Assembly (NCBI GenBank): GCA_002344055.1
Contig: DDTH01000007.1
Span: forward strand, 29,131 to 93,130
Direction: 5' to 3'
Origin: Sphingomonadales bacterium UBA2369
GTDB lineage: Bacteria; Pseudomonadota; Alphaproteobacteria; Sphingomonadales; Sphingomonadaceae
Length of the DNA: 64,000 nucleotides
Notes under the pieces: model-generated
What the model saw: the letters and a program-made list of their open reading frames with translations, nothing else
What the model was told of the DNA's origin: nothing
The model's database searches: none
Position numbers and translations under genes: made by a program
Part shown: positions 17,366 to 24,680 of the stretch, in pieces
Layout: every line of letters begins with the position of its first letter
Numbering within the stretch: position 1 is the first letter of the stretch

Positions 17366-17692
17366 TTACGCTTCCTCGTCGCCCGCAGCGCGGCTGGCGG
17401 CGATCGCGGCGCTTTCCTTCCGCAGCGGCCGGGAGACGGGGCAGACCGTCTGCAGATAGCCGTTCAGCGTGTTGGCGAGGCTCTCCGCCACCAGCGAATA
17501 ATGGACGAACTGGCCCTTCTTGGTCCGCTCGACGAGGCCGGCATTCTCCAGAATGTTGAGATGCTGGGACACGGCCGACTTGGTGATCTCGAACCGCGCG
17601 GCAATCTCGCCTGCGGTCAGATCGGTCTCGGACAGATAGGCCAGCATCCGGCGCCGGATGGTGGAGGAGAGGGCTTCGAACACGCGCTGCAT
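17366..17692 (-). CDS. ArsR family winged-helix repressor
   Basis: The 108-residue protein shows the ArsR winged-helix pattern: FEALSSTIRRRMLAYLSE, the recognition region ITKSAVSQHLNILENAGLV, and the wing RTKKGQFVHYSL. It lacks the ELCVCDL metal site of ArsR/SmtB sensors, so it is not an obvious metalloregulator. The pattern is closer to the SdpR/YgaV-like group. The ATG at 17692 is used; an in-frame ATG 12 codons earlier lies over a possible operator. It is upstream of a small membrane protein and divergent from another. Confidence 0.85.
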   Translation of the reverse strand: MQRVFEALSSTIRRRMLAYLSETDLTAGEIAARFEITKSAVSQHLNILENAGLVERTKKGQFVHYSLVAESLANTLNGYLQTVCPVSRPLRKESAAIAASRAAGDEEA

Positions 17693-17704
17693 GGGTGAGC
17701 AGTT

Positions 17705-17761
17705 AAGCGGTCGCTTCATTGCTTGCAACGCGCGCGCTATATAATTAAGCGATTACTTAAT
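17705..17761. promoter_or_regulatory. Inverted repeats, likely ArsR-type operator in divergent intergenic region
   Basis: Two dyads lie between the ArsR gene and the divergent membrane protein. AAGCG-GT-CGCTT is at 17705-17716, and ATTAAG-6 bases-CTTAAT is at 17744-17761. The second contains AAGCG again (17747-17751), so both share a half-site. This is the expected place for autoregulation and co-control of the rightward gene. The operator role is inferred. Confidence 0.5.
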
Positions 17762-17779
17762 TTCTGAATAGGTGATTCG

Positions 17780-18202
17780 ATGGCCGTTGACGAACGAGGG
17801 TCGGAGGTGGATGCCCCTCCTGTCATTGATCCGGGCTTCGAGAATGTCGGCTGCGCCCTTCTTCATGCGAGTGCCGCCGCTACCTTGGTAATCACGCTGA
17901 TCGCCGGGTTCGGATTTCCCTTCCTGATGTTCATCGTGTTCCCGTTCGCGCTCCTCGCGGCACTATTGCTGGGCTTCGCGATCGGCATGCCGCTGTTCAC
18001 GCTGGCGGCGAAACTTCGGATCGCTGGCCCAGTGTCGGCCGGGCTCGGCGGCTTTTTTGTCGGCGGCATGCTGCCCATCATTTCCATCCTTGCTGGCAGC
18101 GGCGAGGCCTGGGTGGGAGTTTTACAGATGGGCGGCGCAGGCGTGGTTGGCGGGCTTGTGTTCTGGTTTCAGCTGTTCCCGCGAAGCAACCCGTGGCGTT
18201 GA
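17780..18202 (+). CDS. Membrane protein, unknown function
   Basis: The 140-residue product has a short charged N-terminus and about four hydrophobic segments (residues 27-50, 53-75, 80-103 and 110-132). I recognise no family. It is divergent from an ArsR-type regulator and ends in a TGATG overlap with the downstream desaturase gene, so it is co-translated with that enzyme. A link to membrane lipid adjustment is suggested only by the neighbour. Confidence 0.55.
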   Translation: MAVDERGSEVDAPPVIDPGFENVGCALLHASAAATLVITLIAGFGFPFLMFIVFPFALLAALLLGFAIGMPLFTLAAKLRIAGPVSAGLGGFFVGGMLPIISILAGSGEAWVGVLQMGGAGVVGGLVFWFQLFPRSNPWR

Positions 18203-19194
18203 TGCGCAGTTCATCGCATACCCGGCTCGATCCGCACGCCGTCAATTCACTGATCCCGGACGGAGCTGATCCGGTAGCGGGGCGGGTGCGCTGGGATCCG
18301 GTTCATTCGCTCTGGAATGGCGCAATGCTGGCGGCGTCGCTCGTACTAGGGCCGCTATTCTTCTCCTGGTCGGCCTTCGCGGTCTTTTTGCTGACCACCG
18401 GCGCCGGGCTGCTGCTCGGTCATTCGGTCGGCTTTCATCGCCGGCTGATCCACGGCAGCTTCCAATGTCCGCTCTGGCTGGAGCGCATCCTCGTCTGGTT
18501 CGGCACGAGCGTGGGGATGAGCGGACCGTTCTGGATGATCCGTACCCACGATCTGCGCGACTGGGCGCAAAGGCAGCCGACGTGCCACGATTATCTCGCG
18601 CACCGGGCGCCGATGCCGGTCGACGCCTGGTGGCAGATCCACTGCCGCCTGGAACTGGAGAGTCCGCCGCGCTTCGAACTGGGCCGCATCGGCCGCGACC
18701 CCTTTTACCGCTTTCTCGAACGGACCTGGATGGCGCAGCAAATCCCGATCGCCGCGATCCTCTATCTGGCCGGCGGCTGGAGCTTCGTGGTCTGGGGCGT
18801 CTGCGCGCGGGTGTCCGCATCGGTGACGGGCCACTGGTTCATCGGCCACCTCGCCCACCGGCGCGGCCCGCAAAGCTGGCTGGTGGAGGGCGCGGGCGTG
18901 CAGGCGCATGACGTGCCCTGGGCAGCGATCCCGACGATGGGGGAAGCATGGCACAACAATCACCACGCCTTTCCCGGCTCAGCGCGGATCGGGCTTTATC
19001 CGGGGCAATCGGATTGGGGCTTCGGCTTCGTCCGGCTGCTGGAGCGGCTCGGCCTCGCCTGGGACATTCAGACCCCCGACACGTTGCGGCAGACGCGGCG
19101 ACTAATCGCGGTCGGCCGGCCCGGAGGCGAGGCGCCCGGGTCCTTTAGTCCCCGTCGCGCCGGGCCGGGAGCTGGCCGCCGCCCTGGTGGATGA
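18202..19194 (+). CDS. Acyl-CoA/fatty acid desaturase-like membrane di-iron protein
   Basis: The 330-residue membrane protein resembles delta-9 acyl-CoA desaturases. The first histidine box HSVGFHRR and the third EAWHNNHHAFP are intact, with hydrophobic helices around them. The second box, usually HRxHH, is replaced by HDLRDWAQRQPTCHDYLAH, so some iron ligands differ. The ATG at 18202 overlaps the previous stop. The last 17 codons overlap the convergent serine hydrolase gene antisense, and this tail may not be conserved. Confidence 0.75.
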   Translation: MRSSSHTRLDPHAVNSLIPDGADPVAGRVRWDPVHSLWNGAMLAASLVLGPLFFSWSAFAVFLLTTGAGLLLGHSVGFHRRLIHGSFQCPLWLERILVWFGTSVGMSGPFWMIRTHDLRDWAQRQPTCHDYLAHRAPMPVDAWWQIHCRLELESPPRFELGRIGRDPFYRFLERTWMAQQIPIAAILYLAGGWSFVVWGVCARVSASVTGHWFIGHLAHRRGPQSWLVEGAGVQAHDVPWAAIPTMGEAWHNNHHAFPGSARIGLYPGQSDWGFGFVRLLERLGLAWDIQTPDTLRQTRRLIAVGRPGGEAPGSFSPRRAGPGAGRRPGG

Positions 19195-20821
19195 CGAGGC
19201 CGGTGACGCGGCCGTCCGCGACGTCGAAGGCGATCCTCGCGCCCACCTCTTCCACCCGGAACTCGCGTTCGGAAATCGCGCGCAGCGGCAAAGCGGGCTG
19301 ACCGTCGAGCTGGACGGTGAGGCCGCCCGCCTCTGCCATGGCGATGGTCACGACCGGGCCGCCGGTGAGGTAGCGGCCGACATAGGTGCGCAGCAGCGTC
19401 TCCGCGACCGCCACGGTTGGCGCTTCCGGCGGGATCGGGCCGGTGCGGGGCGAGCGGACAGCCTCGTTCTGGCCGTTCGAATGCATGTGCATCACATGAG
19501 TGCCGTCCGCCCCGCGCTCGATGCGGAACCAGGTAAGGCTGCCGGGGCCGTAGAAGTAGCGGTCGCCACCGGCCGGGAAGACCTCCAGTTCGCGGCCGCC
19601 ATCACGGCTGGTGTAGAGCTTGCCGTCGCGCGCGTAGAAGCGGCGCGCCTCGTTGTCGCTGATCCGGTAGACACCGAACAGTGGCTCGACCGCCGCCATA
19701 TCGAGCGCGGCGCGGGTGAAGATCGGATAGGGATCGCCCAGCGCCAGCGCGGCGATCCGGCGCAACAATGTCGGCGGATCGACGGCCGGATTTTCGACAT
19801 TGGCGAAGACCGCGATGAACATGTCTTCCGCCGGCAGATAGAGGCTGTCGGTGGCGAAGCCGTTGATATTGCCGCCATGGCCGATCCCGGCCCTGCCCCG
19901 CGCATCCGCGTTCGTCAGGCCCATGCCATAAGGGCTTTCGCTGCCGTCCGGCAGCGGCGTGCGGGTGATCATCTCCCGATAAAGCGCTGGCGTCACGACC
20001 CGTCCGTGGTGCAGCGCACGCGCCCACTTCGCCAGATCCTCGACCGAGCCGACCAGCCCGCCCGCCGCGTGCGGGACGCTCATATGGATCGCCATCGCGG
20101 CCTCCGGGCCGTTGTCGCCGATGCCATAGCCGCGCACCATTGCCGCGCTGGCCGCCACATCCTCGCCATAGGCGATCGTCGTCAGCCCGAGCGGGCGTGA
20201 AATCCGCTCGCTTATGGCCTCATGCCAGGCCTTGCCCGTCACCTGCTCGATGATCGCGCCGAGCAGCAGATAGCCGCTATTGTTGTAGGCGAACGCCTCG
20301 CCCGGCCGGGTGGGCGACGGCAGATCGCGGAACGCGGCGATCATCTGGGCCGTGCTGTGCGGGCGGTTCATGTTCGGCTCCATCCAGCCCGGGATGCCGG
20401 TGTAGGACTGGATGCCCGACAGGTGACGCAGCAACTGGCGGACGGTCGCACCGCCCCCGGGCTGAGGATAATCCGGAAAGAAGCGGGTCAACGGATCGTC
20501 GAGCGAGATGCGCCCCTCGCCGACCAGTTGCAGGATCACGGCAGCGGTGAATTGCTTGGTGATCGAGCCGAGCCGGAACACGCTGGACGGCGCGAGCGGC
20601 CGGTTCGCGGCGATATCGGCCATGCCGCGCCCGGCGGCGTAAACCGTCTGCCCGCCGCGAGTGACGATCACCGCCACGCCCGGTCCGTCTGCCGGATAGG
20701 CTTCCGCCAGCACCGCGTCCGCCTGGACCCGGAAATCCGCGGGCTGGGCAATGGCGGCCTGCGGCGCGGCGACGATGAAGGCGGCGGCGGCAGCCGCGCC
20801 GACCCGGCTCATGACATGCAT
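19145..20821 (-). CDS. Serine hydrolase, class C beta-lactamase/penicillin-binding protein family
   Basis: The product has a signal peptide ending near AAIAQ, then a class-C-type transpeptidase-like domain. The nucleophile motif is SITK (Ser86, Lys89 with this start), YNN follows near residue 179, and the third motif is HGG in GIGHGGNINGF. About 180 C-terminal residues form a beta-rich domain like those on many periplasmic esterase/peptidase members. The ATG at 20821 has GGGGGAG seven bases upstream. The in-frame ATG at 20836 abuts the operator and is less likely. Substrate is unknown; resistance function should not be assumed. Confidence 0.85.
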   Translation of the reverse strand: MHVMSRVGAAAAAAFIVAAPQAAIAQPADFRVQADAVLAEAYPADGPGVAVIVTRGGQTVYAAGRGMADIAANRPLAPSSVFRLGSITKQFTAAVILQLVGEGRISLDDPLTRFFPDYPQPGGGATVRQLLRHLSGIQSYTGIPGWMEPNMNRPHSTAQMIAAFRDLPSPTRPGEAFAYNNSGYLLLGAIIEQVTGKAWHEAISERISRPLGLTTIAYGEDVAASAAMVRGYGIGDNGPEAAMAIHMSVPHAAGGLVGSVEDLAKWARALHHGRVVTPALYREMITRTPLPDGSESPYGMGLTNADARGRAGIGHGGNINGFATDSLYLPAEDMFIAVFANVENPAVDPPTLLRRIAALALGDPYPIFTRAALDMAAVEPLFGVYRISDNEARRFYARDGKLYTSRDGGRELEVFPAGGDRYFYGPGSLTWFRIERGADGTHVMHMHSNGQNEAVRSPRTGPIPPEAPTVAVAETLLRTYVGRYLTGGPVVTIAMAEAGGLTVQLDGQPALPLRAISEREFRVEEVGARIAFDVADGRVTGLVIHQGGGQLPARRDGD

Positions 20822-20836
20822 CAGATTCTCCCCCAT

Positions 20837-20879
20837 CTGTATTAGTCAGATAATACAGTTGACTTGAAGCGGCGGTCAA
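20837..20879 (-). promoter_or_regulatory. Promoter with overlapping palindromic operator for the serine hydrolase
   Basis: On the minus strand TTGACC (20879-20874) is followed by 18 bases and TATTAT (20855-20850), a good sigma-70-type pair. Overlapping the -10 is a perfect dyad CTGTATTA-6 bases-TAATACAG (20837-20858), typical of a TetR-type operator. No regulator gene adjoins it, so the binding protein is unknown. Confidence 0.6.
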
Positions 20880-20883
20880 GCGG

Positions 20884-21612
20884 TCATTCGGCCGAGTAAG
20901 CGTAGCGATCCTCGCTGAGCGTCTCGGCAAGCCCGCCGCCGCGCCGGACAACGCGGACCTGCCGGTGATCGTTACCGTCGCTCCGCTGGATATCGATCTC
21001 CGCCGCCTCACGCTGACCGAGCGCATGAATTTCCGCGTGCAGAGTCAGGTCGCGGACGGCCACGCGCAGGCGAACCGGGACGTCGAGCGGATTGGCGAGG
21101 CGCAGATCCTTCCAGGGCCAGACCACGGTGGCGTCGAGGCCGAGCGGGGTGAATCGCTCCTGCTCGGCATACAGGTCCTTGGAATGGGGATGACGCTCGA
21201 CCGGATTGAGTCCGGCGCGGATGCCCGCTTCATAGACGATGCCGCTGAGCTGACACAGGCCGCCGCCAATATCGCCCCCGGCCACGCCGCCGCGGATCGA
21301 GCGGCCGAGCGCGAAACCGGCCCTGGCGCTAGGCTTCCCGACCAGCCGCCAGAAGGACAAAGTTTCACCGGGCGCGACCACGACGCCGTCGAGCCGGGAA
21401 GCGCCAAGCGTCAGATTTGCCAGCTTGCCCGCGAGAAAGGGCGACGGCTTGATCTCCTGCACGATCGAGACAACCGGATGCGGGAAATCAGCGCCCCGTC
21501 CACGCGCGAAGCGGGGCCGTGCGCGCAGATCGCGAAGCTGCCGGCGCGCTCCGGCCACGGAGGCGCGCAGGCCATAAGGCAAAGCACGGCGGATCGCGGC
21601 GCGCAGACCCAT
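20884..21612 (-). CDS. VanW family protein
   Basis: The 242-residue product contains the VanW-family core: LAPGETLSFW-like VAPGETLSFWRLVGKP, and GGDIGGGLCQLSGIVYEA with the conserved GGGxCQ. The family was named from a vancomycin-resistance cluster, but most members, including short alphaproteobacterial ones like this, have no proven role. No signal peptide is obvious. The tandem serine hydrolase gene has its own promoter, so the two may be expressed separately. Confidence 0.85.
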   Translation of the reverse strand: MGLRAAIRRALPYGLRASVAGARRQLRDLRARPRFARGRGADFPHPVVSIVQEIKPSPFLAGKLANLTLGASRLDGVVVAPGETLSFWRLVGKPSARAGFALGRSIRGGVAGGDIGGGLCQLSGIVYEAGIRAGLNPVERHPHSKDLYAEQERFTPLGLDATVVWPWKDLRLANPLDVPVRLRVAVRDLTLHAEIHALGQREAAEIDIQRSDGNDHRQVRVVRRGGGLAETLSEDRYAYSAE

Positions 21613-21635
21613 CTTACCCGGTCCGCGCGGCGGGC

Positions 21636-21965
21636 TCAGCCCGCTTTCGCGACCTGTTTGTCGGCCAGAAGTTGTTGAAGTTCGCCCGCTTCGAACATTT
21701 CCATCATGATGTCGCTGCCGCCGACGAATTCGCCCTTCACGTAGAGTTGGGGAATGGTCGGCCAGTCAGAATATTCCTTGATGCCGTTGCGGATCTCGGG
21801 GTCCTGCAGCACATCCACCGTCTCGAAGCCGACATTGAGATGATCGAGGATCGCCACCGCGCGGCTGGAGAAGCCGCATTGCGGGAACAGGGCCGTCCCT
21901 TTCATGAACAGGACGACGTCGTTCGCGTTCACGATCTCGTCGATGCGGGCCTTGGCGTCGGTCAT
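21636..21965 (-). CDS. grxD: Monothiol CGFS glutaredoxin (Grx4 type)
   Basis: The 109-residue protein has the monothiol active site CGFS (Cys30) in GTALFPQCGFSSRAV, then the glutathione-binding WPTIPQLYVKGEFVGGSDI. Such proteins carry a glutathione-ligated [2Fe-2S] cluster and pass it to BolA and to Fe-S targets. The adjacent upstream gene encodes BolA, the classical partner. The ATG at 21965 (MTDAKARID) is the family start. Confidence 0.95.
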   Translation of the reverse strand: MTDAKARIDEIVNANDVVLFMKGTALFPQCGFSSRAVAILDHLNVGFETVDVLQDPEIRNGIKEYSDWPTIPQLYVKGEFVGGSDIMMEMFEAGELQQLLADKQVAKAG

Positions 21966-21976
21966 TTCGTCTGTCC

Positions 21977-22210
21977 TCAATCCGGCACTGCGGTGGAAAG
22001 CTGGAGCGCGTGCAGCACGCCGCCCATGCGCCCGCCGAGCGCCTCGTAAACCATCTGGTGCTGCTTCACGCGGGGCATGCCGCGAAAGACTTCGGCCACC
22101 ACGCGGGCGGCATAATGATCGCCGTCGCCGCGCAGATCGGTAATTTCGACCTGCGCATCCGGGATCGCGGCCCGGATCATCGTCTCGATCTCGTCGGCGG
22201 CCATCGGCAT
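21977..22210 (-). CDS. BolA family protein
   Basis: The 77-residue protein shows the BolA signature: a class II KH-like fold with the region FRGMPRVKQHQMVYEALGG containing the conserved His and RVxxHQxVY pattern. BolA proteins bind the CGFS glutaredoxin through a shared [2Fe-2S] cluster and take part in iron and Fe-S management. It is 11 bases upstream of the grxD gene and four bases downstream of the zeta gene, in one operon. Confidence 0.93.
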   Translation of the reverse strand: MPMAADEIETMIRAAIPDAQVEITDLRGDGDHYAARVVAEVFRGMPRVKQHQMVYEALGGRMGGVLHALQLSTAVPD

Positions 22211-22214
22211 CGCG

Positions 22215-22541
22215 TCAGCCCATCGATTCGATCAGCTGGCGGCGCGCCTCCACCGACTTCAGATCGACCTGGGCGCGGATCGCGGCCTCGTCGATCTCGA
22301 TCCCGGCCGAAGTGAGGTCGCCGAGCAATTTGCGGATCACATCCTCGTCGCCCGCTTCCTCGAAATCGGCGCGGATCACGTCGCGCGCATAGGCTTCGGC
22401 CTCGACCGGGCTCAGCCCCATCAGCTCCGCCGCCCAGGCGCCGAGCAATTTGTTGCGGCGGGCAGTGATCTTGAACTGCATTTCCTGGTCACGGGCGAAT
22501 TGCGTCTCGAAAGCGCGTTCGCGATCGTCGAAAGTGGTCAT
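22215..22541 (-). CDS. F1-ATPase inhibitor subunit zeta (DUF1476)
   Basis: The 108-residue helical protein begins TTFDDRERAFETQFARDQEMQFK, which is the hallmark of DUF1476. In Paracoccus this family was identified as zeta, which blocks ATP hydrolysis by the F1-ATPase through its N-terminal inhibitory helix. The start at 22541 puts this segment at the extreme N-terminus, as required. It leads a zeta-BolA-glutaredoxin transcript, an order common in alphaproteobacteria. Confidence 0.9.
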   Translation of the reverse strand: MTTFDDRERAFETQFARDQEMQFKITARRNKLLGAWAAELMGLSPVEAEAYARDVIRADFEEAGDEDVIRKLLGDLTSAGIEIDEAAIRAQVDLKSVEARRQLIESMG

Positions 22542-22681
22542 TCCGGCTCCTCGGCTTCTTCCCATCGCAGATAGGCGGCGCGCCGTGGCTTCGCAACGCC
22601 GCGTCTCAACCGAATCAAATCGCGCTTGCATGCCGCATGAATCCTGCCAAGCGTCCGCCGCCCTTTGGAGATACCCCTATC

Positions 22682-23104
22682 ATGTTGAAAACCGGACTTT
22701 CCGCTCTTCTGGTTCTGACCGCTTCAGCCGCTGTCGCACAGCCCGCGCAGACGCCGCCGGCCGCCGGCGCCCCGGCCCAGCAGCAGCAAATCGTCCCGCC
22801 GCCCGCTTTCATGCAGACCGCCGAGGCTTTCGGTCAGTGCGTCGAAGGCGCGATTGAGCAGGTCCCGGCGTCGGCGACGCCGGAAGCAGGCGCGGCGCAG
22901 GCGCTCGCCGGCTGCGCGACGCAGAAGGCCGCGATGGAGACGCAGTTCGAGGCGTGGGTCGCCAGCGACAGCTTCCCCGCCGCCGGCCGCGACATGGCGC
23001 GCCAGCAATTCCGCACGCAGGTTGGCGGGGCGGAAGCGCAGATCGCCAATGCGATTCGCCAGCAGCGCGCCGCCCCGGCCGCTCCGGCCACGCCCTCCAA
23101 CTAA
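22682..23104 (+). CDS. Small secreted hypothetical protein (pair member 1)
   Basis: The 140-residue product has a signal peptide (LKTGLSALLVLTASAAVAQ) and a Pro/Ala/Gln linker before a helical domain with two cysteines. The ATG at 22682 begins the signal peptide; an earlier in-frame ATG at 22637 adds a non-signal-like stretch. Its mature part aligns by eye with the next gene's product, for example FEAWVASDSF with YGSWVNASSL and EAQIANAIRQ with EAQITAAIRA, so the two are paralogues. Function is unknown. Confidence 0.6.
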   Translation: MLKTGLSALLVLTASAAVAQPAQTPPAAGAPAQQQQIVPPPAFMQTAEAFGQCVEGAIEQVPASATPEAGAAQALAGCATQKAAMETQFEAWVASDSFPAAGRDMARQQFRTQVGGAEAQIANAIRQQRAAPAAPATPSN

Positions 23105-23189
23105 GCCGGGCGAGCGGGGTGCCACAGCGCCCCGCTCGACAGCCTCGCCGCCGCGTGGCACCCAGAGCGCTCACCGAGGGGGAGTGCTC

Positions 23190-23525
23190 ATGATCCTGGC
23201 CATGTTCGCGGCTGCGATTTTGCTTCAGCCGGCAGAGGAAACGCCGCCGCCGGAGGTGGAGCAGGCCGGCCAGGCCTGGGCCGATTGCATCGGCGCGGGT
23301 GTCGATGCCGCCCCGGCGCGCGGATCGGAACGCGCCGCCGCGCGCGCGATCCTGACGAATTGCCGTACCCTGCAGAACCGCATGGTGGCGGCCTATGGCA
23401 GCTGGGTGAACGCATCGTCGCTGTCCGACGCCGACAAACGGAGCGCGATTGCCGCCACACAGCGCACCATCGACGGCATGGAAGCGCAGATTACGGCGGC
23501 GATCCGCGCCAGTCGCGCGGACTGA
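23190..23525 (+). CDS. Small secreted hypothetical protein (pair member 2)
   Basis: The 111-residue product has a short N-terminal hydrophobic stretch (ILAMFAAAILLQPA) and the same helical, two-cysteine domain as the upstream protein. GGGGGAG lies five bases before the ATG at 23190. It follows the first member by 85 bases and is probably co-transcribed. The long palindrome downstream may end this transcript. No family was recognised. Confidence 0.55.
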   Translation: MILAMFAAAILLQPAEETPPPEVEQAGQAWADCIGAGVDAAPARGSERAAARAILTNCRTLQNRMVAAYGSWVNASSLSDADKRSAIAATQRTIDGMEAQITAAIRASRAD

Positions 23526-23562
23526 CGCCGGGTTATTTCGGCTCTGATCCACTAACGTGGAA

Positions 23563-23646
23563 GCGGCACCGGCCCACGCCCCCACCCGGCCTCCCATCTA
23601 GGGTACGCTGTCTGGGTGGCCGGGTGGGGGCGTGGGCCGGTGCCGC
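23563..23646. repeat. Large near-perfect intergenic palindrome
   Basis: Two 29-base arms (23563-23591 and 23618-23646) are exact reverse complements, rich in C-runs on the left and G-runs on the right. After one T-T mismatch at the inner end, four more pairs form. It lies between convergent genes and has no T run, so it is not a standard intrinsic terminator, although it would form a very stable hairpin in RNA from either side. Confidence 0.85.
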
Positions 23647-23647
23647 A

Positions 23648-23670
23648 CGGATTCAGCATAGCTGAATCCG
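23648..23670. terminator. Perfect 10-bp hairpin between convergent genes
   Basis: CGGATTCAGC-ATA-GCTGAATCCG forms a 10-bp stem with a 3-base loop, immediately after the large palindrome and 12 bases from the stop of the leftward quinone oxidoreductase gene. There is no T run on either side, so a bidirectional terminator role is only probable from its position. Confidence 0.45.
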
Positions 23671-23681
23671 AATTCTGACCC

Positions 23682-24680
23682 TCAGTCCATCGTCACCACG
23701 AGTTTGCCGACCGCCTTGCGCGCGGCCATGTGCGCAATCGCCTCGCCGCCTTCAGCGAGCGGCCAAAGGCGGGTGACCTTCGGCGCGATCTTGCCTTCTT
23801 CCCAGAGGCGGAAGAGCGTCTGCAGGTGCGCCGCATTCGCCTTCGGGTCGCGCGCCGCGAAGGCGCCCCAGAAGACGCCGCGCACGTCGCAGCTCTTCAG
23901 CAAGGTGAGGTTGAGCGGCAGCTTCGGGATGCCGGCCGGGAAGCCGATCACCAGATAGCGCCCCTCCCAGGCGATCGAGCGCAAGGCCGGTTCGCAATAG
24001 TCGCCGCCGACCGGATCGTAGATGACGTCCGCGCCATTGGCGCCGACCGCCGCCTTGAACTGGTCGGCCAGCGCCTTCGACGCCGCCTTGTCGAACGGGC
24101 CTTGTGGATAGACGATCGCCTCGTCCGCGCCCGCGTCGCGCGCCGCCTGTGCTTTCTCCTCCGACGAAGCGGCGGCGATCACCCGCGCGCCATAGGCCTT
24201 GCCGAGTTCGACCGCCGCCAGCCCGACGCCGCCCGCCGCGCCGAGCACCAGCAAGGTCTCGCCCGCCTTGAGCTGCCCGCGATCGAACAGAGCGTGGATC
24301 GTGGTGCCGTAGGTCAGGATCAGTGCCGAGCCATCCGCGAAGCTGCGCCCCTCGGGCAGCGGGATCGCCTGCGCGGCGCTCACCACCACCTTCTCGACGA
24401 GGCCGCCATGGCCGATCATCGCGATCAGCCGGTCGCCGGGCGACCAGCCGGTAACGCCCTCCCCGACCGCCTCGACCACGCCCGCCACCTCGCCGCCCGG
24501 CGCGAACGGGCGCGGCGGCTTGAACTGATATTTGTCCTCGATGATCAGGACGTCGGGATAGTTGATCGCGCAGGCCTTCACCGCGACCAGCAACTGGCCC
24601 GGGCCGGCGACGGGATCCGGCAGGTCGCTCAGCCGGAGCGTCTCGGGGCCACCAGGCGCGGTCGACAGCAGAGCCTTCAT
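23682..24680 (-). CDS. NADPH:quinone oxidoreductase family (zinc-independent MDR)
   Basis: The 332-residue product is a medium-chain dehydrogenase/reductase of the quinone oxidoreductase type. It has an N-terminal GroES-like domain (ACAINYPDVLIIEDKYQ) and a Rossmann loop LVLGAAGGVGLAAVELGK. The catalytic zinc ligands of alcohol dehydrogenases are absent. The ATG overlaps the stop of the upstream metallo-beta-lactamase-fold gene by four bases, so the two are coupled. The substrate is unknown. Confidence 0.85.
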   Translation of the reverse strand: MKALLSTAPGGPETLRLSDLPDPVAGPGQLLVAVKACAINYPDVLIIEDKYQFKPPRPFAPGGEVAGVVEAVGEGVTGWSPGDRLIAMIGHGGLVEKVVVSAAQAIPLPEGRSFADGSALILTYGTTIHALFDRGQLKAGETLLVLGAAGGVGLAAVELGKAYGARVIAAASSEEKAQAARDAGADEAIVYPQGPFDKAASKALADQFKAAVGANGADVIYDPVGGDYCEPALRSIAWEGRYLVIGFPAGIPKLPLNLTLLKSCDVRGVFWGAFAARDPKANAAHLQTLFRLWEEGKIAPKVTRLWPLAEGGEAIAHMAARKAVGKLVVTMD

